64,000 nt of DNA from Pedobacter sp. (lineage in GTDB: Bacteria > Bacteroidota > Bacteroidia > Sphingobacteriales > Sphingobacteriaceae), in the NCBI GenBank assembly GCA_008015505.1, contig SSFR01000007.1, forward strand, positions 147,800-211,799, in the 5' to 3' direction. Positions within the stretch are counted from its first letter, which is position 1. The number at the start of each line of letters is the position of its first letter. Shown here in pieces: positions 33,823 to 42,021 of the stretch. Under the pieces are notes generated by a model. That model did not search any database. It was not told the DNA's origin and worked only from the letters and a program-made list of their open reading frames with translations. The translations under genes were made by a program, and so were the position numbers.

Positions 33823-33853
33823 AATTTTAGTAAATTCTACCCATTCTAATGCC

Positions 33854-33861
33854 TAACTTCG
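33854..33861 (+). promoter_or_regulatory. Possible -7 box TAACTTCG before the M16 pair
   Basis: It lies 21 bp before the ATG of the first M16 gene. The same octamer lies before guaB (36412-36419). It differs from the TAnnTTTG consensus at one base, and no good -33 element is seen. Confidence 0.3.
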
Positions 33862-33882
33862 GCGAATAATTTAGACGATACC

Positions 33883-35118
33883 ATGATTTCTTTCGAACGT
33901 TTTACCTTGAGTAATGGCTTGCGTGTGCTGGTTCACGAGGATCCAACAACACCAATGGCCGTGGTTGACATATTATATGATGTTGGAGCCCGTGATGAGA
34001 ACCCTGATCAAACTGGATTTGCGCATCTCTTTGAACATTTAATGTTTGGTGGGTCAAAAAATATTCCTGTCTATGATGAACCCTTGCAACGTGTAGGAGG
34101 GGAGAATAATGCATTCACCAGCAATGATATTACCAATTATTACATTTCACTTCCTGCTGTTAATCTGGAAACTGCCTTCTGGCTTGAAAGTGATCGGATG
34201 TTAGATTTAGCTTTTTCGGATAAAAGTTTGGATGTACAGCGCAATGTTGTTTGTGAGGAATTTAAGCAGCGTTATCTCAATCAGCCTTATGGCGATGTGT
34301 GGTTGAAATTGCGTCCAATGGCTTATCGGGTGCATCCATACCGTTGGGCTACCATTGGTAAAGAATTGGCCCACATCGAGCAAGCAAAAATGGAAGATGT
34401 GAAAGCTTTTTTTGCCAAGCATTATCGGCCATCTAATGCGATTATGGTTGTAGCGGGTGACGTAAAGGTGAACCAGGTAAAGGAGCTTGCTGAAAAATGG
34501 TTTGGAGGTATTCCAAAAGGAGAAAAGCCATCCCGAATGTTGCCACTTGAACCTGAACAAACAGAGGCTAGAAAAGAAACAATCAAAGCGAGTGTGCCTT
34601 TGAATGCGATTTATTTGGCTTTTCACATGTCCTCTAGACTTGATGATGCCTATTATACCACTGATTTGATTTCAGATATTTTATCCCGAGGTCAATCCTC
34701 ACGATTATTTAGTCGTTTGGTGAAAGAGCAAAAGTTATTTAGTGAGATTAATGCGTATTTGACCGGAAGCTTGGATGCTGGATTGTTTGTTGTGGAGGGT
34801 AAACCATTGCTTGAAGTCTCCATAGAAAAAGCGGAGCAGGCTATTTGGTTTGAATTGGATCAATTAAAAGCGGATTTGGTAACTGAGCATGAACTGATCA
34901 AGGTTAAAAATAAGATGGAGTCGACCATGGTATTTTCTGAGATGAGCTTACTAGATAAAGCCATGAGTCTGGCTTATTTTGAGCTGCTAGGCGATGCTAG
35001 TCAGGTGAACACTGAAATAGAAAAGTATCTCCAGGTGAGTGCCGAGGACATTAGGAAACAAGCAGGCCATATTTTTAGAAAAGAAAATTCATCCACGCTG
35101 TATTATTTAGCGAATTAA
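33883..35118 (+). CDS. M16 zinc peptidase, catalytic member of a pair
   Basis: This 411-aa pitrilysin-type peptidase has the inverted zinc motif H48-LF-E51-H52 in GFAHLFEHLMFGG. Near residue 127 the VVCEEFKQRYLNQPYG segment offers the third ligand Glu. There is no signal peptide, so it is probably cytoplasmic or exported by an unusual route. The gene is directly followed (2 bp) by a second M16 gene without the zinc motif. Such pairs form heterodimers in which the second subunit completes the substrate chamber. Substrates are usually small peptides. Confidence 0.93.
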   Translation: MISFERFTLSNGLRVLVHEDPTTPMAVVDILYDVGARDENPDQTGFAHLFEHLMFGGSKNIPVYDEPLQRVGGENNAFTSNDITNYYISLPAVNLETAFWLESDRMLDLAFSDKSLDVQRNVVCEEFKQRYLNQPYGDVWLKLRPMAYRVHPYRWATIGKELAHIEQAKMEDVKAFFAKHYRPSNAIMVVAGDVKVNQVKELAEKWFGGIPKGEKPSRMLPLEPEQTEARKETIKASVPLNAIYLAFHMSSRLDDAYYTTDLISDILSRGQSSRLFSRLVKEQKLFSEINAYLTGSLDAGLFVVEGKPLLEVSIEKAEQAIWFELDQLKADLVTEHELIKVKNKMESTMVFSEMSLLDKAMSLAYFELLGDASQVNTEIEKYLQVSAEDIRKQAGHIFRKENSSTLYYLAN

Positions 35119-35120
35119 AC

Positions 35121-36398
35121 ATGATAGATAGAGTAGTAGCGCCTGCATTTAGGCAAGTAGAACAGATAGAACTTATCCATGCCAAACCACAAGTATTGAG
35201 TAATGGTGTAAAAACCTTTGTGATTGCAGGGGGAGAGCAAGATATGGTGCGTTTGGAGTTTATTTTTAATAATGTTAGTTGGGATGCAGCTAAGCCTTTA
35301 CAAGCTTTTGCTACACATACCATGTTAAATGATGGAACCAGTGAATTTACGGCCACTCAGATCGCTGAGAAAGTCGATTATTATGGGGCTTTTTTGACGA
35401 CGGAATATGGCTATGATCAATCTACAGTTACGTTGCTAACATTGAGTAAGCATTTGGCATCCACGCTGCCCATTGTCAAAGCGATTATTAGTGATTCGGT
35501 ATTTCCGGAACGTGAATTGCAAACTTTTATCACAAATCAGAAGCAAAAGCTCAGTATTAATTTAGAGAAGAATAGTTTTCTGAGCCGGAGGATATTTAAT
35601 AAAGCTTTGTTTGGAAATACTTTGTACGGGTATGATGCACAAGCAAGTGACTATGATCGATTGACACAGCAAGAATTGAAAGATCACTTTTATCGGACAT
35701 ATCAGCCACAGAATTGTACCATCATCGCTTCCGGTCAAGTGACGGATGATATCATCAAGCAAATAGATACACACTTTGGTAAAAATTGGAATAATACAAC
35801 AGCTGGTATAACTGAAAATCAGTTTGAATTCAAAAAAACAAAAGGTAGTGATCATTATGTAGAAAAACCGGAAGCCTTGCAATCGGCTATTCGTTTGGGG
35901 CAGCTATCGGTGGGTCGTTCGCATCCAGATTACGCTGGTTTACAAGTGCTTGGTACCATTTTAGGAGGATATTTTGGCTCCCGTTTGATGGCCAATATTC
36001 GTGAAGATAAAGGATACACCTATGGAATAGGATCAGCGCTTACCTCGTTCAAAAATACGGGATGCTTTTTCATTGCTTCGGAAGTGGGGGTAGCGGTATG
36101 TCAGGCTACGCTTGATGAAATCAAAAAGGAACTAATTATTCTACAACAGGAATTAGTGCCGGTTGAGGAGTTAAGTTTGGTGCGTAATTATATGTTAGGT
36201 TCTATTTTAGGGAGCTTAGAAAATACGTTATCACATGCCGACAAGTTTAAAAATATCTACTTTTTTGGATTAGGGTACGATTATTATGATCGGTATATCA
36301 ATACTGTGAAAACCATTGCTTCAGAAGAGTTACTCCGTTTAGCACAGCAGTATCTAAACTTTGATGAGATGGAAAAGGTGGTGGTAGGGAAGAAATAG
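35121..36398 (+). CDS. M16 peptidase-like subunit, non-catalytic member
   Basis: The 425-aa M16-fold protein has FATHTMLNDGTSEFTATQIA in place of the HxxEH zinc site, so the catalytic residues are lost. It retains the features of non-catalytic partners: EKPEALQSAIRLGQLSVGRS, GGYFGSRLMANIREDKGYTY (the R/Y pair of the C-terminal domain) and GSILGSLENTLSHADKFK. It starts 2 bp after the previous gene. A fused or paired functional complex with the first protein is expected. Confidence 0.93.
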   Translation: MIDRVVAPAFRQVEQIELIHAKPQVLSNGVKTFVIAGGEQDMVRLEFIFNNVSWDAAKPLQAFATHTMLNDGTSEFTATQIAEKVDYYGAFLTTEYGYDQSTVTLLTLSKHLASTLPIVKAIISDSVFPERELQTFITNQKQKLSINLEKNSFLSRRIFNKALFGNTLYGYDAQASDYDRLTQQELKDHFYRTYQPQNCTIIASGQVTDDIIKQIDTHFGKNWNNTTAGITENQFEFKKTKGSDHYVEKPEALQSAIRLGQLSVGRSHPDYAGLQVLGTILGGYFGSRLMANIREDKGYTYGIGSALTSFKNTGCFFIASEVGVAVCQATLDEIKKELIILQQELVPVEELSLVRNYMLGSILGSLENTLSHADKFKNIYFFGLGYDYYDRYINTVKTIASEELLRLAQQYLNFDEMEKVVVGKK

Positions 36399-36411
36399 GG
36401 CAATAATTCCT

Positions 36412-36419
36412 AACTTCGT
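36412..36419 (+). promoter_or_regulatory. Possible -7 box TAACTTCG before guaB
   Basis: The same octamer lies before the M16 pair (33854-33861). It is 29 bp before the guaB ATG. No clear -33 element is seen. Confidence 0.3.
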
Positions 36420-36448
36420 CTGGCAAATATGAATCTCAATTATTTGCC

Positions 36449-37918
36449 ATGCAACTTGATCCAAATAAGTTTATATCCGAGGGATTAACCTACGATGATG
36501 TACTCTTAATACCGGCCTATTCCGAAGTACTGCCACGAGATGTAGATACGAGCTCGTATCTCACCAAAAAAATCCGCCTTCATGTGCCAATTGTTTCTGC
36601 GGCGATGGATACTGTTACGGAGTCTGGTTTAGCTATTGTCATTGCACAGGTTGGGGGGATTGGCATGTTACATAAAAATATGAGCATCGTTCAGCAAGCC
36701 GAGCAAGTTCGCAAGGTAAAGCGATCCGAAAGTGGGATTATTCAAGATCCGATTACTTTGCATGAAGATGCTGTGGTGGCCGATGCTTTTTCGATCATGC
36801 GTGAGTTGAAGATAGGTGGTATCCCAGTAATTGATACAAATAAGAAGTTGGTTGGGATGGTTACCAATCGTGATTTACGTTTTCAGAAAGACATGAAGCG
36901 TCCTGTCCGAGAGGTGATGACCAAAACGAATTTGATCACAGCACCAGAGGACACATTGTTGTTGCAGGCAGAAGAAATTTTGCAGGAGCATAGAATTGAA
37001 AAATTACCTCTTGTTGATCAGCAAGGATATTTGAAAGGGCTAATTACTTTTAAAGATATTCGGAAGCTTAAAAACTACCCGAATGCTTGTAAGGATCAAT
37101 ATGGGCGTTTATGTGTTGGTGCAGCTGTTGGGGTTACTGCCGATACGATGCAGCGAGTGGAGGCTTTAGTGAAAGCGGATGTAGATGTGATTACGATTGA
37201 TACGGCACATGGACATTCCAAAGGGGTACTTGAAAAACTAAAAGAGGTCAAAAGAACTTATCCTGGTTTGCAAGTGATTGTCGGGAACATAGCTACAGCA
37301 GAGGCGGCCATTGCTTTAGCAGAGGCGGGTGCTGACGCAGTAAAAGTGGGTATTGGCCCGGGTTCGATTTGTACGACGCGGATCATTGCAGGTGTTGGGG
37401 TTCCACAGTTGTATGCCGTTTACCAGTGTGCAGAGGCTTTAAAGAGATACGGGGTGCCAATTATTGCAGATGGAGGGATCAGACAAACGGGAGATATGGT
37501 GAAAGCCATTGCAGCTGGAGCAAGTACAGTTATGGCAGGGTCTGTATTTGCGGGGGTAGAGGAATCGCCTGGGGAAACGATTATTTATGAGGGGCGTAAA
37601 TTTAAATCATATCGAGGAATGGGTTCGATAGAAGCTATGGAACAGGGCTCGAAAGACCGATATTTTCAGGATGTGGAAGATGATATAAAAAAATTAGTGC
37701 CAGAAGGGATCGTAGGTCGTGTGCCATTTAAAGGGTCTTTAGCAGAAGTGATGTACCAATTTGTGGGCGGGTTAAGGGCTGGAATGGGATATTGTGGTGC
37801 AGCCACTATCGAAGACTTAAAAAAAGCAAAATTTGTCAGGATTACCTCATCAGGGATGCGTGAGAGTCATCCGCATAGCATTGCAATTACTAAAGAAGCA
37901 CCTAATTATAGTATTTAG
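36449..37918 (+). CDS. guaB: Inosine-5'-monophosphate dehydrogenase
   Basis: IMPDH converts IMP to XMP with NAD+, the committed step to GMP. The 489-aa product has [20 protein letters not shown], paired CBS domains (about 95-215; [20 protein letters not shown]) and the catalytic Cys loop [15 protein letters not shown]. The C-terminal part shows [20 protein letters not shown], the flap segment and [10 protein letters not shown]. The length is standard. It is the only purine-specific oxidoreductase in the window; a PurF-type amidotransferase lies at 47080. Confidence 0.97.
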   Translation: MQLDPNKFISEGLTYDDVLLIPAYSEVLPRDVDTSSYLTKKIRLHVPIVSAAMDTVTESGLAIVIAQVGGIGMLHKNMSIVQQAEQVRKVKRSESGIIQDPITLHEDAVVADAFSIMRELKIGGIPVIDTNKKLVGMVTNRDLRFQKDMKRPVREVMTKTNLITAPEDTLLLQAEEILQEHRIEKLPLVDQQGYLKGLITFKDIRKLKNYPNACKDQYGRLCVGAAVGVTADTMQRVEALVKADVDVITIDTAHGHSKGVLEKLKEVKRTYPGLQVIVGNIATAEAAIALAEAGADAVKVGIGPGSICTTRIIAGVGVPQLYAVYQCAEALKRYGVPIIADGGIRQTGDMVKAIAAGASTVMAGSVFAGVEESPGETIIYEGRKFKSYRGMGSIEAMEQGSKDRYFQDVEDDIKKLVPEGIVGRVPFKGSLAEVMYQFVGGLRAGMGYCGAATIEDLKKAKFVRITSSGMRESHPHSIAITKEAPNYSI

Positions 37919-37965
37919 TAAATACTCACAAATCTTATATACTTTAGCAGGAGACAAATCATTCT

Positions 37966-38721
37966 ATGGAGCTGGCAATTAAGGAGGAAAAAGAATTTAA
38001 GTATATCGAAGAAGGAGAAGGCCAAGTCCTATTATTACTTCATGGTTTGATGGGGGCTTTGAGCAACTGGTCAGAAGTAGTTAGTGCATTTAAAGACCGT
38101 TACCGTGTGATTATTCCTGTATTACCACTTTATGAATTACCCATTTTGAATACAGGTGTAAAGAGTTTGGCCAAATTTGTACATCGCTTTGTGGTGCATA
38201 AAGAGCTTAAGGATGTGGTGTTGTTAGGAAATTCTTTAGGGGGGCATGTGGCTTTGATTTATACCATTAATCATCCCGAGTATGTGAAAGCTTTGGTCCT
38301 TTCTGGAAGTTCTGGCTTGTATGAGAATTCCTTTGGAGGGTCATTCCCCAGACGTGAGAGCTATGATTTCATTCGGGAAAAAGTAGAGTTTACATTCTAT
38401 GATCCGGCGGTGGCAACCAAAGAACTCGTTGATGAAATATTTACAATTGTGAATGACCGATTTCGGGTAATACGGATTTTGGCGATGGCTAAATCAGCGA
38501 TTCGACATAATATGGCTAAAGACTTGCCTAAAATTAAGATACCCGTGAGTTTAATCTGGGGGAAAAATGATCGGGTAACGCCTCCAGAGGTTGCCCTTGA
38601 GTTTAGCACACTTTTGCCAAATGCTGAATTGAACTGGATAGATCATTGTGGGCATGCACCGATGATGGAGCGTCCACTTGAGTTTAATCATTATCTTGAG
38701 AAATTCTTAAACCGGATCTAA
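37966..38721 (+). CDS. Alpha/beta hydrolase
   Basis: The 251-aa alpha/beta hydrolase has the oxyanion segment LLLHGLMGALSNW, the nucleophile elbow LLGNSLGGHVAL (Ser in GNSLG), an acid in LIWGKNDRVTPPEV and the catalytic His in DHCGHAPMMERP. The product has no signal peptide. The substrate is not predictable. It lies between guaB and a CBS-domain gene, with the next gene starting 1 bp after its stop, so it is read with the downstream CBS and nadK genes. Confidence 0.9.
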   Translation: MELAIKEEKEFKYIEEGEGQVLLLLHGLMGALSNWSEVVSAFKDRYRVIIPVLPLYELPILNTGVKSLAKFVHRFVVHKELKDVVLLGNSLGGHVALIYTINHPEYVKALVLSGSSGLYENSFGGSFPRRESYDFIREKVEFTFYDPAVATKELVDEIFTIVNDRFRVIRILAMAKSAIRHNMAKDLPKIKIPVSLIWGKNDRVTPPEVALEFSTLLPNAELNWIDHCGHAPMMERPLEFNHYLEKFLNRI

Positions 38722-38722
38722 A

Positions 38723-39391
38723 ATGATTGCACGCAAACTAGTGACAGACACGATTCCTCCACTGAAGACATCTGACTCTGTTCAGATTGGTTTGGACAGA
38801 ATGATCGAATTTCGTGTGAGTCATTTACCTATTGTTAATGATCAACAATTTTTAGGATTAATCACCAGTGATGACCTGATTGAGGCCGTAGATCGTACCT
38901 TGCAGGTAGGTAGTTTGAGTCTTTCGCTTTCATTTCATCAGTCATTTGTACATGAATGGCAGCATGTTTACGATTCGATTCGATTGCTTGATGAACAAAA
39001 GCTAAGTGTTGTTCCTGTAGTTGATAAAAACAATAATTATTTGGGTGTCATTTCAGTTTATGCGATGATGCGCTATGTGTCAGTTGTTACGGCGAGTAAA
39101 GAACCAGGAGCAATTTTGGTGTTGGGGATTAGTAATCGAGATAATTCCATGACTCATATTGCCCAGATTATTGAGTCTGATAATGTCCAAATACTTAGCT
39201 CATATGTAGAATCATTCCCTGATTCTACCAAGTTAGAAATAACACTCAAATTGAATCGTGTAGAAGTATCAACAGTTGTTGCATCCCTGATTAGGCATAA
39301 TTATACGATCAGAGGCGTATTTAATGATTCTAAGTCGAACGAAGGGGCGATGGATCGATATGATCAATTGATGAACTACCTAGATATTTAG
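38723..39391 (+). CDS. CBS-domain protein
   Basis: The 222-aa protein has two CBS motifs (about 1-130; VSHLPIVNDQQFLGLITSDD and LSVVPVVDKNNNYLGVISVY) and a C-terminal ACT-like part (about 135-222, GAILVLGISNRDNSMTHIAQ). CBS pairs bind adenosyl ligands and act as energy or nucleotide sensors. Being 1 bp after the hydrolase gene and 15 bp before nadK, it may sense the same pool, but that is inference. Confidence 0.88.
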   Translation: MIARKLVTDTIPPLKTSDSVQIGLDRMIEFRVSHLPIVNDQQFLGLITSDDLIEAVDRTLQVGSLSLSLSFHQSFVHEWQHVYDSIRLLDEQKLSVVPVVDKNNNYLGVISVYAMMRYVSVVTASKEPGAILVLGISNRDNSMTHIAQIIESDNVQILSSYVESFPDSTKLEITLKLNRVEVSTVVASLIRHNYTIRGVFNDSKSNEGAMDRYDQLMNYLDI

Positions 39392-39406
39392 GTCCTAAAA
39401 CTAACA

Positions 39407-40294
39407 ATGAAGTTTGCAATTTATGGTACGCAGTTTAATAATTCCGTACTGCCGTTTGTGCAGCAGTTATTTGATTGCTTAACTCAGCAACGGCTACAGG
39501 TCTGCATTTACGGAGAATATAGTCGATTTCTTCAGGATAAAATTACCTTTTCTAAAAAGCAGGCTACATTTAATAACTACCAAGATTTACTTGCTGAGGG
39601 TGCTGATGTGATGATTAGTTTGGGTGGAGATGGGACTTTGCTCGATACGGTTTCCCTAGTTCGGGATTCTCAGATACCCATTATTGGTATTAATTTTGGT
39701 CGTTTGGGTTTTTTAGCCAGCGTGAATAAAAATGATATTCCTTCGGCTATTGATAGCTTGGTTAGTAAAGATTTTACCCTGGATAATCGCGCTTTGCTAA
39801 GGGTTGAATCTGACTCAAAATTGTTTGGAGATGAAAATTTTGCACTGAATGATGTGACGATACATCGACGAGATACTTCGGCAATGATGATTATTCATGC
39901 TTATTTGAATGATAAATTTTTGAATTCGTATTGGGCAGATGGATTGATTTTAGCTACGCCAACGGGTTCCACAGCTTATTCATTGAGTTGTGGCGGTCCT
40001 ATTATTTTTCCTCAGTCTAATAATTTTGTTGTTACGCCAATTTCTCCACATAATTTGAATGTACGACCAATAGTTCTGGCAGACAGTAATACTATTTCAT
40101 TTGAAATTGAAGGAAGGAGTTTGAAGTATCTGCTTTCTTGTGATTCGAGAACGGAAGTATTAGATGCTAAATCAGCTCGAATAACGGTGAAAAAATCAGA
40201 TTTTGAAATTAATCTTATTCGTTTGAATACCGAAGATTATTTGTCTACATTAAGGAAGAAGCTACTGTGGGGCATTGATACCCGTAATTACTAA
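39407..40294 (+). CDS. nadK: NAD kinase
   Basis: NAD kinase makes NADP+ from NAD+ and ATP. The 295-aa product has the family GGDGT motif (MISLGGDGTLLDTVSLV), GINFGRLGFLASV, the ALNDVTIHRRDTSAMM segment and the ATPTGSTAYSLSCGGPI glycine-rich region with the ASP/STAYSL signature. The length is typical. It follows the CBS gene by 15 bp. The DUF6089 gene starts 16 bp after its stop. Confidence 0.96.
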   Translation: MKFAIYGTQFNNSVLPFVQQLFDCLTQQRLQVCIYGEYSRFLQDKITFSKKQATFNNYQDLLAEGADVMISLGGDGTLLDTVSLVRDSQIPIIGINFGRLGFLASVNKNDIPSAIDSLVSKDFTLDNRALLRVESDSKLFGDENFALNDVTIHRRDTSAMMIIHAYLNDKFLNSYWADGLILATPTGSTAYSLSCGGPIIFPQSNNFVVTPISPHNLNVRPIVLADSNTISFEIEGRSLKYLLSCDSRTEVLDAKSARITVKKSDFEINLIRLNTEDYLSTLRKKLLWGIDTRNY

Positions 40295-40310
40295 ATGTTC
40301 ATTTTTGCTG

Positions 40311-41114
40311 ATGCGGACAATTGGTGTCATTTTATTGATTATTTTTTTAAATGTAGTTCCATCTACGGCTCAAACATGGGAGGCTGAGGTATTTGGAGGA
40401 GCCTCGGGTTATATTGGGGATATTAATCCTGTACGGGTGTATAAGGTGACTGATCCAGCTTATGGCGTAGCTATCAAAAGGAACTTTGATGGCTTCTGGT
40501 CTGCAAGTTTGAATGCGATACATGGACGAATCCAAGGAAATGACGCTGATGCTAATAATCAATTCCAACGTAACCGGAATTTGAGTTTTTTCTCGACACT
40601 TACAGAGGTGTCAGCTATGGTTGAGTTTAATTTTTTAAACTATCTGCCAGGCACAGAACGTCCGATTAATCATCATCGGGTGACCCCATTTTTATTTCTA
40701 GGTGTAGGCGGTGTTTTTTTTTCACCACGGGCGATATATCAGGGAAAAGAATATGAGTTGCAAACTTATGAAACAGAGGGTTCGCAGTACTCATTGGGTT
40801 CTATTACAATTCCATACGGAGTTGGGGTGAGATATAATATCAAACGTAATTGGAGTGTGTCATTTAAGGTGGGCTATCGAAAAACATTCACCGATTATTT
40901 AGATGATGTTAGTGGATTATATCCGGTTATTTTGTCTAATGGAAAAGCCATTGCACTCTCAGATCGTTCTGGGGAGGTAAATGGTGGGCATAATATCGGT
41001 TTTCCAGGAACCCAGCGCGGTGATCTTAGTGGAAGTGATGCTTATATGTTCGCGGGCTTTGGTATTGCTTACACATTTGTGAATCATCGTTGTTTTACCT
41101 TCCAGAAGAAGTGA
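40311..41114 (+). CDS. DUF6089 outer-membrane protein
   Basis: The 267-aa product (from ATG 40311) has a signal peptide (MRTIGVILLIIFLNVVPSTA) and the TWEAEVFGGASGYIGDINPV beginning common in DUF6089 proteins. It also has barrel-like strands (SLNAIHGRIQGND, GVRYNIKRNWSVSFKVGYRK) and an acidic, glycine-rich end. The frame also opens at 40275 inside nadK, but the ATG at 40311 gives the proper signal peptide. It sits in the conserved neighbourhood with uppS and bamA, suggesting an outer-membrane role. Confidence 0.85.
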   Translation: MRTIGVILLIIFLNVVPSTAQTWEAEVFGGASGYIGDINPVRVYKVTDPAYGVAIKRNFDGFWSASLNAIHGRIQGNDADANNQFQRNRNLSFFSTLTEVSAMVEFNFLNYLPGTERPINHHRVTPFLFLGVGGVFFSPRAIYQGKEYELQTYETEGSQYSLGSITIPYGVGVRYNIKRNWSVSFKVGYRKTFTDYLDDVSGLYPVILSNGKAIALSDRSGEVNGGHNIGFPGTQRGDLSGSDAYMFAGFGIAYTFVNHRCFTFQKK

Positions 41115-41222
41115 TCGCTTCTCGAAAACAAAATTTAAAAATGAAAATTCTACCTTTACGACCTTAATCTTGCCTATTAGGGGCATTGTAATTGGTGTTT
41201 AATTTTTAAGGGATCAAAGTAG

Positions 41223-41963
41223 ATGACCTTATTTCAACAAATAGATAGGGATAAATTGCCCCAGCACATCGCCATTATTATGGATGGTAATGGCCGTTGG
41301 GCAAAAGAGAAGGGGAATATTCGTGTTTTTGGGCATAGGAGTGGGGTGTCTGCAGTGAGAGATATTGTAGAAGGTGCTGTAGAATTGGGTATTAAGTATA
41401 TCACCGTGTATGCTTTCTCGACGGAAAATTGGAATCGGCCTAAAATGGAAGTATCGGCATTGATGGAGCTTATGGTTTCGACCATGAATGATGAAGTAAA
41501 TAGATTGATGGACCATGGCATTCGTCTGAATGCAATTGGAAATCTAACTGAGCTTCCAAGTAGGGTGTATAAAAAATTACAAGAATCGATGGCTAAAACA
41601 GCGAGTAACAAAGGACTTACTTTGACGCTTGCTTTAAGTTATAGTTCGAGATGGGAATTGACTGATGCGACTAGGCGATTGGCTGAGAAGGTGAAAAATG
41701 GGGATATTAAATCGGAAGATATTACGGAACAACTTTTATCAGCCAGTTTGTCTATGGCAGATATGCCAGATCCAGAGCTGATGATACGTACAGGTGGGGA
41801 ATTCAGGATTAGTAATTTCTTATTGTGGCAATTGGCCTATGCCGAGCTCTTTTTTACTCCAAAATTATGGCCGGATTTTCGAAAAGAAGATTTATTTCAA
41901 GCAATTGTCGATTATCAGAAACGTGAAAGACGCTTTGGCCTGATCAGCGAGCAACTGAATTGA
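41223..41963 (+). CDS. uppS: Isoprenyl transferase (undecaprenyl diphosphate synthase)
   Basis: UppS adds cis-isoprene units to make the C55 lipid carrier for wall and surface glycans. The 246-aa product has HIAIIMDGNGRWAKEKG with the catalytic Asp at residue 21, FGHRSGVSAVRDIVEGAVEL, YAFSTENWNRPKMEV and the C-terminal LMIRTGGEFRISNFLLWQL, with AYAELFFTPKLWPDF. The length is typical. Its neighbour bamA follows after 58 bp. Confidence 0.97.
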   Translation: MTLFQQIDRDKLPQHIAIIMDGNGRWAKEKGNIRVFGHRSGVSAVRDIVEGAVELGIKYITVYAFSTENWNRPKMEVSALMELMVSTMNDEVNRLMDHGIRLNAIGNLTELPSRVYKKLQESMAKTASNKGLTLTLALSYSSRWELTDATRRLAEKVKNGDIKSEDITEQLLSASLSMADMPDPELMIRTGGEFRISNFLLWQLAYAELFFTPKLWPDFRKEDLFQAIVDYQKRERRFGLISEQLN

Positions 41964-42021
41964 CCTGTTTTTCAACAGAAAATGGCTGATTCCATTAATT
42001 TAGCACATTCAAACTTATCGC

